A model generated the notes under the pieces. That model did not search any database. It worked only from the letters and a program-made list of their open reading frames with translations, and was not told the origin of the DNA. Of a stretch of 64,000 nt of DNA, positions 7,684 through 14,895 are shown piece after piece (the stretch's first letter is position 1; every line of letters begins with the position of its first letter). Origin of the DNA: Halorussus amylolyticus (GTDB lineage Archaea; Halobacteriota; Halobacteria; Halobacteriales; Haladaptataceae). Location of the stretch: positions 34,899 through 98,898 of the forward strand of contig NZ_ML974135.1 in NCBI RefSeq assembly GCF_004143485.2, written 5' to 3'. Both the position numbers and the translations under genes were made by a program.

Positions 7684-8130
7684 ATGTACGAGCGCATCCT
7701 CGTCCCGACCGACGGGAGCCAGCAGGCCCGGCGAGCTGTCGAGCGCGCAGTGGACCTCGCGAAGACCTACGACGCCGAACTCCACGTCCTGTTCGTCGTG
7801 GACACCACGCGGTTCGGCGCGGAAGTGGACGCCACGTTCGTCATCGGGAAACTCGAACGGGCGGGCGAACAAATCGTCGAGGAGACCGTCGCGCAGGCGA
7901 CCGAGGCGGGCGTCTCCGACGCGACCGGCGTCGTGGAGTTCGGCCCGATTCACGGCGTGATTCTGGACTACGCCGACGACCACGACGTGGACCTCGTGGT
8001 GATGGGCACCCACGGACGGAGAGGCGTGGACAGGTATCTGTTCGGAAGCGTCACCGAAAAGGTGGTTCGGCGCTCGGACGTCCCGGTACTGACGGTTCGA
8101 GGAAGCAGTCCGGAAGCCGAGTCGTCGTGA
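7684..8130 (+). CDS. UspA-family universal stress protein 1
   Basis: A 148-residue single Usp domain: MYERILVPTDGS at the N-terminus and the ATP-binding signature VVMGTHGRRGVDRYLFGSVTEKVVRRSDVPVLTV (G-2x-G-9x-G-S/T) near the end, so it is probably of the nucleotide-binding type. The ATG at 7684 is the canonical Usp start. The last 18 bases before it (GGCGTCGAAGTTCGAACC) resemble those before the 9251 paralogue. It is the first of five Usp genes in about 3 kb. Confidence 0.9.
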   Translation: MYERILVPTDGSQQARRAVERAVDLAKTYDAELHVLFVVDTTRFGAEVDATFVIGKLERAGEQIVEETVAQATEAGVSDATGVVEFGPIHGVILDYADDHDVDLVVMGTHGRRGVDRYLFGSVTEKVVRRSDVPVLTVRGSSPEAESS

Positions 8131-8227
8131 GCGAGACCGGCATCACCGTGAACGAGGGCACTCGCGGACCGCGAGCGAATCGCTCGCGGTCCGCCAGCAG
8201 GGAGCGGTCGGAGTCCACCAGCAGGAA

Positions 8228-8659
8228 TCAGTCCGGGTCCGCCAACGGAACCGTGAGGACGGGCACGTCGGCCGTCCGAACGACCTTCTCGGTCAGACTT
8301 CCGATGAGAACGCGCTCGACGCCGCGGCGTCCGTGGGTTCCCATGACGACGAGGTCAACGTCGTACTCCTCGATATAGTCGCGGATGGTCTCGTAGGGGT
8401 CGCCCTGAAGCACCACATCCTCGACCTCGACGCCGCGGTCTCGGCCTCGTTCGGCCACGTGGCCGACGATATCTTCGCCCTCCTTCATCAGCACGTCCTG
8501 CGTGCCCTCGTCGGTCGTGACCGTGCTGTACTGGCCGGTGTCGGCGACGTACAGCGCGTGAACCGTCGCGTCGTACGACTCCGCCACGTCAAGCGCGTTT
8601 TCGAGCGCGGCCGCGGTTCCGTCGCTGCCGTCGGTCGGGAAGAGAATCGTATCGTACAC
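8228..8659 (-). CDS. UspA-family universal stress protein 2
   Basis: A 143-residue Usp domain with VYDTILFPTDGSDGTAAAL at the start and VVMGTHGRRGVERVLIGSLTEKVVRTADVPVLTV near the end. This is the only Usp of the cluster on the minus strand, and it is the most divergent in its central region (GQYSTVTTDEGTQDVL). The GTG at 8659 matches the usual Usp N-terminus; another GTG at 8683 would add eight residues. It is convergent with Usp 1. Confidence 0.85.
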   Translation of the reverse strand: MYDTILFPTDGSDGTAAALENALDVAESYDATVHALYVADTGQYSTVTTDEGTQDVLMKEGEDIVGHVAERGRDRGVEVEDVVLQGDPYETIRDYIEEYDVDLVVMGTHGRRGVERVLIGSLTEKVVRTADVPVLTVPLADPD

Positions 8660-8707
8660 GCGGGATGCTTCGACTGACAGCACCCTTACTTTTTCGGGTG
8701 TGCCCGA

Positions 8708-9103
8708 TTACTCCTCGACTTCCTCGGCGTCGATGAGTTGGAACAGGTCGTCGTAGTCGTCGGGAAGTTGCGCCCGGACCTGCTCGATTTCGCTACCCGC
8801 GACGAGTTCGCTCACGAGCCCGACCACGACCCGGCCGTAATAGGCCGCCTCGGATTTATCGACGTTCGCGCGTTCTGCGACTCGTTCCATGAACTCGTCG
8901 TAGTCGAACCGCTGGCCCGATTCGGCGGCGTGGAGGTAGTAATCGACCTCCATCGGGAGGGGCCCCGCGAGGTCGGTGGCTTCGCCCTCCTGTAAACGCT
9001 CGCCCAACGTGGTCAGCACGGCGCGCGTCGCCCGAACCGCCCGCCCGAGTTGCGGTAGCTCGAGGCGGTGCTGGACTTCCCCCATGAAGTCGTTGTACTT
9101 CAT
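8708..9103 (-). CDS. DUF2267 family protein
   Basis: A 131-residue acidic helical protein beginning MKYNDFMGEVQHRLELP, the start pattern of DUF2267 proteins (F-hxxVqxrl-hl). It has the two-repeat layout of that family (GRAVRATRAVLTTLGERLQEGEATDLAGPLP and VDKSEAAYYGRVVVGLVSELV). DUF2267 has no firm molecular function but is often found beside stress-protein genes, as here between Usp genes. The ATG at 9103 begins the conserved region; the longer frame upstream is a shadow. Confidence 0.85.
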   Translation of the reverse strand: MKYNDFMGEVQHRLELPQLGRAVRATRAVLTTLGERLQEGEATDLAGPLPMEVDYYLHAAESGQRFDYDEFMERVAERANVDKSEAAYYGRVVVGLVSELVAGSEIEQVRAQLPDDYDDLFQLIDAEEVEE

Positions 9104-9250
9104 GGCCGCGGCTACCACGGGCACGCGAAAATACGTAACGGCAGGTCGCGTCCGCAGGTAACAGCGAGCCGAGTCCGTGAGCGGCCGGTCGCCGTTCTCG
9201 CCCCGAGAACCGCCACTCACGTTTTCCGGTTGGGCGTCGAAGTCCGGTAC

Positions 9251-9688
9251 ATGTACGAGCGCATACTCGTTCCAACGGATGGGAGTGAGGGGGCCGGGGC
9301 CGCGGTCGAACGCGCAATCGACCTCGCGAAGACCTACGACGCCGAACTCCACGCGCTGAACGTCGTCAACGTCGCGACCCTCTCGGTCGAGGTCAACACC
9401 GCGCGAATCATCGAGAGCCTCGAAGAACAGGGTGCGGACGCGACCGAGGCGGTCGTCGAACGGGCCGAGACCGCGGGCGTCGGGGACGTACAAACCGCGG
9501 TCGTTCACGGGATTCCCCACGGCGCGATTCTGGAGTACGTCGAGGACCACGATATCGACCTCGTGGTGATGGGCACCCACGGCCGGTCCGGTCTGGACCG
9601 GTATCTGCTCGGGAGCGTCACGGAAAAGGTCGTCCGGAAGTCCGACGTCCCCGTGCTGACGGTTCGGATGGCGAAGGACGACGAGTGA
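9251..9688 (+). CDS. UspA-family universal stress protein 3
   Basis: A 145-residue Usp domain (MYERILVPTDGSEGAGAAVERAIDLAKTYDAELHALNVVN) with the signature VVMGTHGRSGLDRYLLGSVTEKVVRKSDVPVLTV. It is divergent from the DUF2267 gene with 147 bases between the starts. The 18 bases before the ATG (GGCGTCGAAGTCCGGTAC) resemble those before Usp 1, consistent with duplication that included the promoter region. Confidence 0.9.
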   Translation: MYERILVPTDGSEGAGAAVERAIDLAKTYDAELHALNVVNVATLSVEVNTARIIESLEEQGADATEAVVERAETAGVGDVQTAVVHGIPHGAILEYVEDHDIDLVVMGTHGRSGLDRYLLGSVTEKVVRKSDVPVLTVRMAKDDE

Positions 9689-9760
9689 GTGGCCTCAGAA
9701 GACGAGTGACGCCGCCGAGACAGCACCGTTTTTCTATCTCGGCGCTGACGTTCGAGACAC

Positions 9761-10204
9761 ATGTACGAACGCATCCTCGTTCCGACCGACGGGAGTGACG
9801 CAGTCGGTCCCGCGGTCGCTCACGCCATCGACCTCGCGAAGACCTACGACGCGGAGCTACACGTCCTCAACGCGGTGAACCTCGAACCCGCGGCGTTCGA
9901 GAACGGCTCGACCGTCGTGGACCGACTGGAGAAGGCCGGACGCGACGCCACCGACGCAGTCACAGAGCGCGCGGAATCCGAGGGTCTCGACCGGGTGACG
10001 GCCGACGTGACGAACGGCGAACCTCACACCGCGATTCTGGACTACACCGCCGACAACGACATCGACCTCGTGGTGATGGGCACCCACGGCCGAACCGGTC
10101 TCGACCGCCACCTGCTCGGAAGCGTCACCGAGAAGGCCGTTCGAACTGCCGACGCGCCCGTGCTAACGGTCCGAAAGCCCGATTCGGACGACGCCGAAAG
10201 CTGA
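9761..10204 (+). CDS. UspA-family universal stress protein 4
   Basis: A 147-residue Usp domain (MYERILVPTDGSDAVGPAV) with VVMGTHGRTGLDRHLLGSVTEKAVRTADAPVLTV. A T-rich CGTTTTTCTATC near 9728-9739 supplies a TATA-like box about 25 bases before the ATG, so the gene probably has its own leaderless promoter although it lies only 72 bases after Usp 3. Confidence 0.9.
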   Translation: MYERILVPTDGSDAVGPAVAHAIDLAKTYDAELHVLNAVNLEPAAFENGSTVVDRLEKAGRDATDAVTERAESEGLDRVTADVTNGEPHTAILDYTADNDIDLVVMGTHGRTGLDRHLLGSVTEKAVRTADAPVLTVRKPDSDDAES

Positions 10205-10293
10205 CGGCCGGGAGGTGAACTTCGATTGCGGTCGATTCTCACGAGCCGAGAACGACCCACAGCTTTTGGTGCCTCCCGTTCCAAGTGGCTGAT

Positions 10294-10734
10294 ATGTACG
10301 AGCACATACTCGTCCCGACCGACGGCAGCGAAGTTGCCGACAGAGCGTTCGAACACGCCCTCGACCTCGCAGAGACGTACGACTCGGAACTCCACGTCGT
10401 CTACGCCGTGAGCGTGACGCCCGCCGCCGACGTGGACATGGCGACAGTCCAGCGGGAACTCGAAAACGTCGGGACCGAGACGACTGAGTCGCTCGGCGAC
10501 CGGGCCCGCGATGCGGGCGTCGAGCGCGTGACGACCGACGTCGTCAACGGACGGCCCCACCGCGCCATCTTGGAGTACGTCGAGGACAACGACATCGACC
10601 TCGTGGTGATGGGCACGCGGGGACGGACCGGAATCGACCGCTACCTGCTCGGGAGCGTCACCGAGAAGGTGGTCCGACTGTGTGATGCGCCCGTTCTGAC
10701 GGTTCGCGGTGGGCGCGAGGAAGACGAAGCGTAA
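10294..10734 (+). CDS. UspA-family universal stress protein 5
   Basis: A 146-residue Usp domain (MYEHILVPTDGSEVADRAFEHALDLAETYDSELHVVYAV) with VVMGTRGRTGIDRYLLGSVTEKVVRLCDAPVLTV. The ATG at 10294 is preferred to a GTG three codons upstream because it gives the family N-terminus and lies about 25 bases after CAGCTTTTGG. It ends the Usp array. A Cys near the C-terminus (RLCDAP) is unusual among its paralogues. Confidence 0.9.
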   Translation: MYEHILVPTDGSEVADRAFEHALDLAETYDSELHVVYAVSVTPAADVDMATVQRELENVGTETTESLGDRARDAGVERVTTDVVNGRPHRAILEYVEDNDIDLVVMGTRGRTGIDRYLLGSVTEKVVRLCDAPVLTVRGGREEDEA

Positions 10735-10773
10735 ATAAGCGAGACGCAGACGGAGACGGGCAAGCGCGGGCGC

Positions 10774-11376
10774 TCAGTCCTCCGCGGCCTCGGCGGTCGC
10801 GACCGCGCCGTGTTCGATTTCGGTTCCCAGCACGTCGAGGAACTGGGCTATCCACTCGACGTGGTCGCTCCAGTCGCGGCCGGTCACGAGGTTGCCGTCG
10901 GTCGTCACGCCGTCGTAGTACTCGCCGCCCGCACCCTCGACGTCGGATTCGAGCGCGGAGTACGCCGAACAGGTCCGACCGCCGATGACGTCGGCCGCCG
11001 CGAGAATCTGGGCCGCGTGACAGATGGCCGCGACCGGCTTGTCTTCCTCGAAGAAGTGCCGAACTGCGTCCAGCACCTCGTCGTGAGTCCGGAGGTACTC
11101 GGGCGCGCGCCCGCCGGGGAGGACGAGACCGTCGTACCCGGTGGGGTCCACCTCGTCCATCGACGCGGTGAGCGCGAAGTTGTGGCCCCGAGATTCGACG
11201 TACGTCTGGTCCCCCCGGAAATCGTGGACCGCGGTCTTGACGGTGTCGCCCTCGTCTTTTTCGGGGCAGACGGCGTCCACCTCGTGACCGACCGCCTGGA
11301 GCGCCTGAAACGGCACCATAATTTCGTAGTCCTCGCCGAAGTCGCCGACTATCATGAGTAGCTGTTTGCTGGACAT
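10774..11376 (-). CDS. DJ-1/PfpI family protein
   Basis: A 200-residue class I glutamine amidotransferase-like protein. The nucleophile elbow AICHAAQ carries the conserved Cys (near residue 116), and GLVLPGGRAPEYLR plus FGEDYEIMVPFQAL give the acidic residue and oligomer face typical of PfpI/DJ-1. Family members act as glyoxalase/deglycase, chaperone or protease; which applies cannot be told. The ATG at 11376 starts the alignable region (MSSKQLLMIVGDFGEDYE). It is convergent with Usp 5 and fits a stress-response neighbourhood. Confidence 0.88.
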   Translation of the reverse strand: MSSKQLLMIVGDFGEDYEIMVPFQALQAVGHEVDAVCPEKDEGDTVKTAVHDFRGDQTYVESRGHNFALTASMDEVDPTGYDGLVLPGGRAPEYLRTHDEVLDAVRHFFEEDKPVAAICHAAQILAAADVIGGRTCSAYSALESDVEGAGGEYYDGVTTDGNLVTGRDWSDHVEWIAQFLDVLGTEIEHGAVATAEAAED

Positions 11377-11529
11377 GGTATCTCCCCGAAAGAAGTTCGA
11401 CCGCCCGGAAAAAATAGGTGACGATAGGTCAGGAACGCGCGTCGGTGAAGCCGTGCGAACGAACACGGTCCAGTCGGATACGAACCGGTCGAAGTCGGGG
11501 GCGGCGCTCGGGGTTCCCGACGGCGTCAC

Positions 11530-13017
11530 TCACTCCTCTTCGAGTTCGTACGTCCCCGGCGTGTAGAATGTCTCGTTGATGTGCTCCCAGTCGTCGAATG
11601 GGTCGCCGTCGGAATATTCCAGCGGGTCGTCGTAGTTGTGGTGGTTGTAGTTCATCACACTCGAGTACTCCGAGTACGGAACGTCCTCGGAATCGACGCC
11701 CTCGTAATCTTCCGACTCGATTCCCATCGAGTGGCCCAGTTCGTGCATGAAGACCCCTGCCTCGGGGTTGCTACCATACCCTTTAAAAACGAAAGCCCCG
11801 TTGCCGTGCTCGATGAGCGAGTACCCGCCCAGTTCCTCTCCGTCTCGGACGGGTTTCTCCACCACGATGGCGTAGTGGTAGCCATGGCCCTCGTGGTCCA
11901 TGTAGTCCAACATGAGTTGGTCGATTTCGTCCACATCTGTCTCGTCCTCGGCAGGTATCTCGTCATTTTCGACGAGGTGGAGGGTGATTCCCTGCGAACC
12001 GTCGGGGTTCTCGATAGGCGCGTCCGCGTACTCCTCAACGACCTCCTCAAGTGCGGTCTCGTCCGGCTCTTGGCCCTCCATGTAGTCGATCTCCACGAAG
12101 ACGTCTTTGCGGAGCGGATCGGCATCTGCGATCGGTGAATCGCTGGCGACCTCCATCCCGTCATCGAGACCGTCGCCGTCGGTGTCGGCGACCGTCGGGT
12201 CGGTGTCGTACTCGTCGAGTTCCTCACCGTCGTCGAGGCCGTCGTCGTCGGTGTCGGCGGCCGTCGGGTCAGTGCCGTACTCATCGAGTTCTTCCCCGTC
12301 TTCGATGCCGTCGCCGTCTGTGTCCGGGTCGGTCGGCTCCAGTCCGCGGACCTCCTCGCGGTCGTCGTCCAGGCCGTCGTCGTCGGTATCGACCTTCGTG
12401 GGGTCCGAACCGAAGTCCACTTCCTCGCCGTCTTCCAGCCCATCGTCGTCGGTGTCGGCGGCCGTCGGGTCGGTGTCGTACTCGTCGAGTTCCTCACCGT
12501 CGTCGAGGCCGTCGTCGTCGGTGTCAGCGGCCGTCGGGTCGGTGTCGTATTCGTCGAGTTCCTCGCGGTCCTCGAGGCCGTCGTCGTCGGTGTCGGCGGC
12601 CGTCGGGTCAGTGCCGTACTCGTCGAGTTCCTCGCGGTCTTCGAGGCCGTCGTCGTCGGTGTCGGCGGCCGTCGGGTCGGTGTCGTACTCGTCGAGTTCC
12701 TCGCGGTCTTCGAGGCCGTCGTCGTCGGTGTCGGCGGCCGTCGGGTCGGTGTCGTACTCATCGACCTCCGGACCGTCGTCGAGCCCGTCGTCGTCAGTGT
12801 CGGCGGCCGTCGGGTCGGTCCCGATGTCCCGCTCGCGGTCGTCGTACAATCCGTCGTCGTCCGTGTCCGGTTCGAGTGGATCGGTCCCCTGCTGGAGTTC
12901 GGTGAACGCCGGTATGCCGTCACCGTCGAGGTCGACGACCGCCGTCGCGCCGACCACACCCGACGTGGCGGCAGATACTAGAAGAACGAGGCCTACAACT
13001 AACCGAGTTGAAACCAT
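11530..13017 (-). CDS. Secreted metalloprotease with Asp-rich calcium-type repeats
   Basis: A 495-residue protein. A Sec-type signal peptide (MVSTRLVVGLVLLVSAATSGVVGA) is followed by about twelve DxDxDGxxDxxE motifs of the thrombospondin type-3/calcium-binding kind (residues about 30-290), most in units of 23 residues. The C-terminal third starts with RKDVFVEIDYMEG, which I know from haloarchaeal proteases, and has a zinc motif HELGHSMG (425-432) with a Met-turn SSVMNY near 452-457, as in metzincins. The third ligand position of a canonical HExxHxxGxxH is Ser435 here, so the site may be unusual. Probably an extracellular, salt- or calcium-stabilised protease. The ATG at 13017 is chosen from the signal peptide. 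Confidence 0.85.
   Translation of the reverse strand: MVSTRLVVGLVLLVSAATSGVVGATAVVDLDGDGIPAFTELQQGTDPLEPDTDDDGLYDDRERDIGTDPTAADTDDDGLDDGPEVDEYDTDPTAADTDDDGLEDREELDEYDTDPTAADTDDDGLEDREELDEYGTDPTAADTDDDGLEDREELDEYDTDPTAADTDDDGLDDGEELDEYDTDPTAADTDDDGLEDGEEVDFGSDPTKVDTDDDGLDDDREEVRGLEPTDPDTDGDGIEDGEELDEYGTDPTAADTDDDGLDDGEELDEYDTDPTVADTDGDGLDDGMEVASDSPIADADPLRKDVFVEIDYMEGQEPDETALEEVVEEYADAPIENPDGSQGITLHLVENDEIPAEDETDVDEIDQLMLDYMDHEGHGYHYAIVVEKPVRDGEELGGYSLIEHGNGAFVFKGYGSNPEAGVFMHELGHSMGIESEDYEGVDSEDVPYSEYSSVMNYNHHNYDDPLEYSDGDPFDDWEHINETFYTPGTYELEEE
12150..12935 (-). repeat. Tandem 69-bp coding repeats (calcium-type motifs)
   Basis: Direct repeats of 69 bases within the metalloprotease gene encode DPTAADTDDDGLEDREELDE followed by three more residues. 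Central copies are nearly identical in DNA, so the number of units is likely to vary between strains by slippage or unequal crossover. Outer copies have diverged. Confidence 0.85.
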
Positions 13018-13344
13018 AGTCACAGGTCGAACAACTATCACATAATAGTTATGAAATTGGGGTGATTCGACGAGTGCGGCGTGGAAAATACGAAAAATGT
13101 CAGAGATTGTCACGTGTGAACCGACGCTGGCTCCTAGTTCACGTGACAGCCTTCTCTCCACTCGTCGGGTGTCTCGATTCCCTCCGGGCCGTCTGGTGGC
13201 GAACAGTCATGAAGTCCTACTTGGTCGGCTACCAACCGACCGACACAACTGCGGGCGAACGCACCGATGCCAAGCAGTACGACGACCGAGCGGCTCACTA
13301 TTCGCTGTTCGACGGCAGACGTGGAACGAGGTAAAAGTCTGCGT
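13018..13344. other. Intergenic region upstream of the metalloprotease
   Basis: No gene is supported. Near the protease start there is a small dyad AACTAT/ATAGTT (13033-13050) that overlaps the TATA-like ATAACTATTATG for the leftward transcript. Farther out a spaced dyad TGTCACGTG/CACGTGACA (13108-13148) could bind a dimeric regulator. A 90-codon frame across the region looks random. Confidence 0.5.
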
Positions 13345-14349
13345 TCAGGCCGCCGCGAACGCGTCGTCCTCGGCTTCGAGGAGTTCGTGGTAGCGGTTCC
13401 GAATCGTGACCTCGCTGACCTGCGCGACCTCGCTGACCTCGGCCTGCGTGACCTTCTCGTTGGTCAGGAGCGGCCCCGCGTAAATCGCGGCCGCCGCGAG
13501 TCCGACCGGCGACTTCCCGCTGTGGAGTCCCTTGCGCTTGGCGTTCCGGAGGAGTTCGCGCGCCCGGCGCTCCGATTCGTCGGAGATACCGAGTTCGCTG
13601 GCGAATCGCGCGACGTAGTCCTCGGGGTCGGCGGGCTGAATCTGGAGGTTCAGCTCGCGGACGATGTAGCGGTAGGTCCGCTTGAACTCCATCTCGTCGA
13701 TTCGGCTGACGTTCGCCACCTCGTCGATGGACCGGGGCGTGCCGGTCTGTCGGGCGGCGGCGTAGAGCGCGCTGGTGGCGACGCCCTCGATGGACCGGCC
13801 GGGCAGGAGGTCCTCGTCCAAGGCACGGCGGTAGATGACCGACGCCGTCTCACGGACGTTCTCGGGGAGACCGAGCGCCGAGGCCATCCGGTCGATTTCG
13901 CCGAGCGCCTGCTTGAGGTTGCGTTCCTTGCTGTCGCGGGTGCGGAAGCGCTCGTTCCATTTTCGGAGGCGCTGCATCTTCTCGCGCTGGCGCGACCCGA
14001 GGGAGTTGCCGTATGCGTCCTTGTTCTGCCAGCCGATGTTGGTCGAGAGGCCCTTGTCGTGCATCATCTTCGTGGTGGGTGCGCCGACTCGGCTCTTCTC
14101 GTCCTTCTCGGAGGCGTCGAACGCGCGCCACTCCGGCCCGCGGTCCACGGTGTCCTCTTCGACCACGAGACCGCAGTCCTGACACACCGTCTCGCCGTGT
14201 TCGGCGTCGGCGGTGAGTCGGCCGCCGCACTCGGGACAGATTTCCTCGCGCTCGTCGGCAGTCCGCTCGGTCTCGGTCGGCTCGTCAGTTCGTTCGTCGT
14301 TCTGTACGTTCGCCTGCTCGCTGTAACTCTGGATGCGTGTACTCGTCAT
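13345..14349 (-). CDS. tfb: Transcription initiation factor IIB (TFB)
   Basis: A 334-residue general transcription factor that bridges TBP-bound promoters and RNA polymerase. The N-terminal zinc ribbon has Cys38, Cys41, Cys56 and Cys59 (CPECGG...CQDCG). A B-finger/linker follows (RGPEWRAFD...SRVGAPTTKMMHDKGLSTNIGW), then two cyclin-like repeats at about 130-225 and 230-320, the second ending with a helix-turn-helix (TQAEVSEVAQVSEVTIRNRYHEL) that reads the BRE. Haloarchaea carry several TFB paralogues with distinct promoter preferences; which one this is cannot be told. A strong TATA lies about 95 bases upstream, implying a 5' leader of roughly 70 bases. Confidence 0.95.
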   Translation of the reverse strand: MTSTRIQSYSEQANVQNDERTDEPTETERTADEREEICPECGGRLTADAEHGETVCQDCGLVVEEDTVDRGPEWRAFDASEKDEKSRVGAPTTKMMHDKGLSTNIGWQNKDAYGNSLGSRQREKMQRLRKWNERFRTRDSKERNLKQALGEIDRMASALGLPENVRETASVIYRRALDEDLLPGRSIEGVATSALYAAARQTGTPRSIDEVANVSRIDEMEFKRTYRYIVRELNLQIQPADPEDYVARFASELGISDESERRARELLRNAKRKGLHSGKSPVGLAAAAIYAGPLLTNEKVTQAEVSEVAQVSEVTIRNRYHELLEAEDDAFAAA

Positions 14350-14443
14350 GGTGATGATGGATTGGAGGGGTCTCCCGGGAGGGTGGAGAGCGCCTGAAGA
14401 ATCTCCGAGAGCCTCGGTTCCTAACCAACAGTAAGCCCGACAA

Positions 14444-14455
14444 GTATTTAAATGC
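14444..14455 (-). promoter_or_regulatory. TATA box for tfb
   Basis: The sequence GTATTTAAATGC on the plus strand reads GCATTTAAATAC on the minus strand. This is close to the archaeal TATA consensus and is placed to start a transcript near 14420. Confidence 0.65.
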
Positions 14456-14641
14456 TTCGTTTGCGTGTGCTATGTTCGCACAGTACCACGACAATGAGAG
14501 CCGAACGACTGCTCCGATAGCTACGCGATTTCCGTTACTTCAGCCACCAAATATTGCTTCTACCGCCCTCAGTCTGTTTTAGTAGTGATGCTCGGAATAG
14601 GCAATACTCCGAGCAGTCGATTCGCACGGCCGCCTCGTCCG

Positions 14642-14681
14642 CGGTCGGTGACGGCGCTCGTGCGAGCGCCGTCACCGACCG
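14642..14681. repeat. 19-bp perfect palindrome with two-base loop
   Basis: The left arm is CGGTCGGTGACGGCGCTCG and the right arm is its exact complement, separated by TG. The right arm covers the stop codon of the degraded gene on the minus strand. It is a very stable hairpin and could be a former terminator or a palindromic element. The rest of the 14350-14895 interval holds only the tfb promoter, this hairpin, a weaker GCTCGGA/TCCGAGC dyad near 14590-14615 and the gene remnant. Confidence 0.8.
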
Positions 14682-14816
14682 AGATACGACATCGCCTCGT
14701 CGTCGGACACCTGCTCGAAATCCCGGTAGAACTGCCCCACGGCGCGGAAGTTCGGCGGCGTCTCGACGCAGACCACCTCGTCGGCCTCCGCGCGGAGGCG
14801 CTCGCGAATCGTTTAA
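14672..14816 (-). pseudogene. 3' remnant of a haloarchaeal phosphoribosyltransferase gene
   Basis: Reading leftward from about 14813 gives IRERLRAEADEVVCVETP, then PNFRAVGQFYRDFEQVSD and DEAMSYLGR, ending in TGA at 14674-14672. The ETPPNFRAVGQFYRDF stretch is the conserved end of a haloarchaeal phosphoribosyltransferase-like family. An in-frame TAA lies two codons before IRER, and no start or catalytic PRPP loop is present nearby, so only about 45 terminal codons remain. This points to loss of the rest of the gene by deletion or rearrangement. It is too short to appear as an ordinary gene call. Confidence 0.7.
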
Positions 14817-14895
14817 AGCTGTCCGGAGTCGTTCGAACCCGCACCGATGTGTACGTGTAATCGTGTTAAGTGCAACGTGAGAGGACAAAACCCAT

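Noticed and set aside
12107-13045. Ser-rich frame of about 310 codons on the plus strand
   Set aside because: It is the mirror of the Asp-rich repeats of the metalloprotease and consists of repeating SSPSSRPSSSVSAAVGS-like text, a shadow of the GAC/GAG-rich repeat.
13062-13334. 90-codon frame in the protease-tfb gap
   Set aside because: No recognisable segment, no promoter in the right place, and composition like random sequence.
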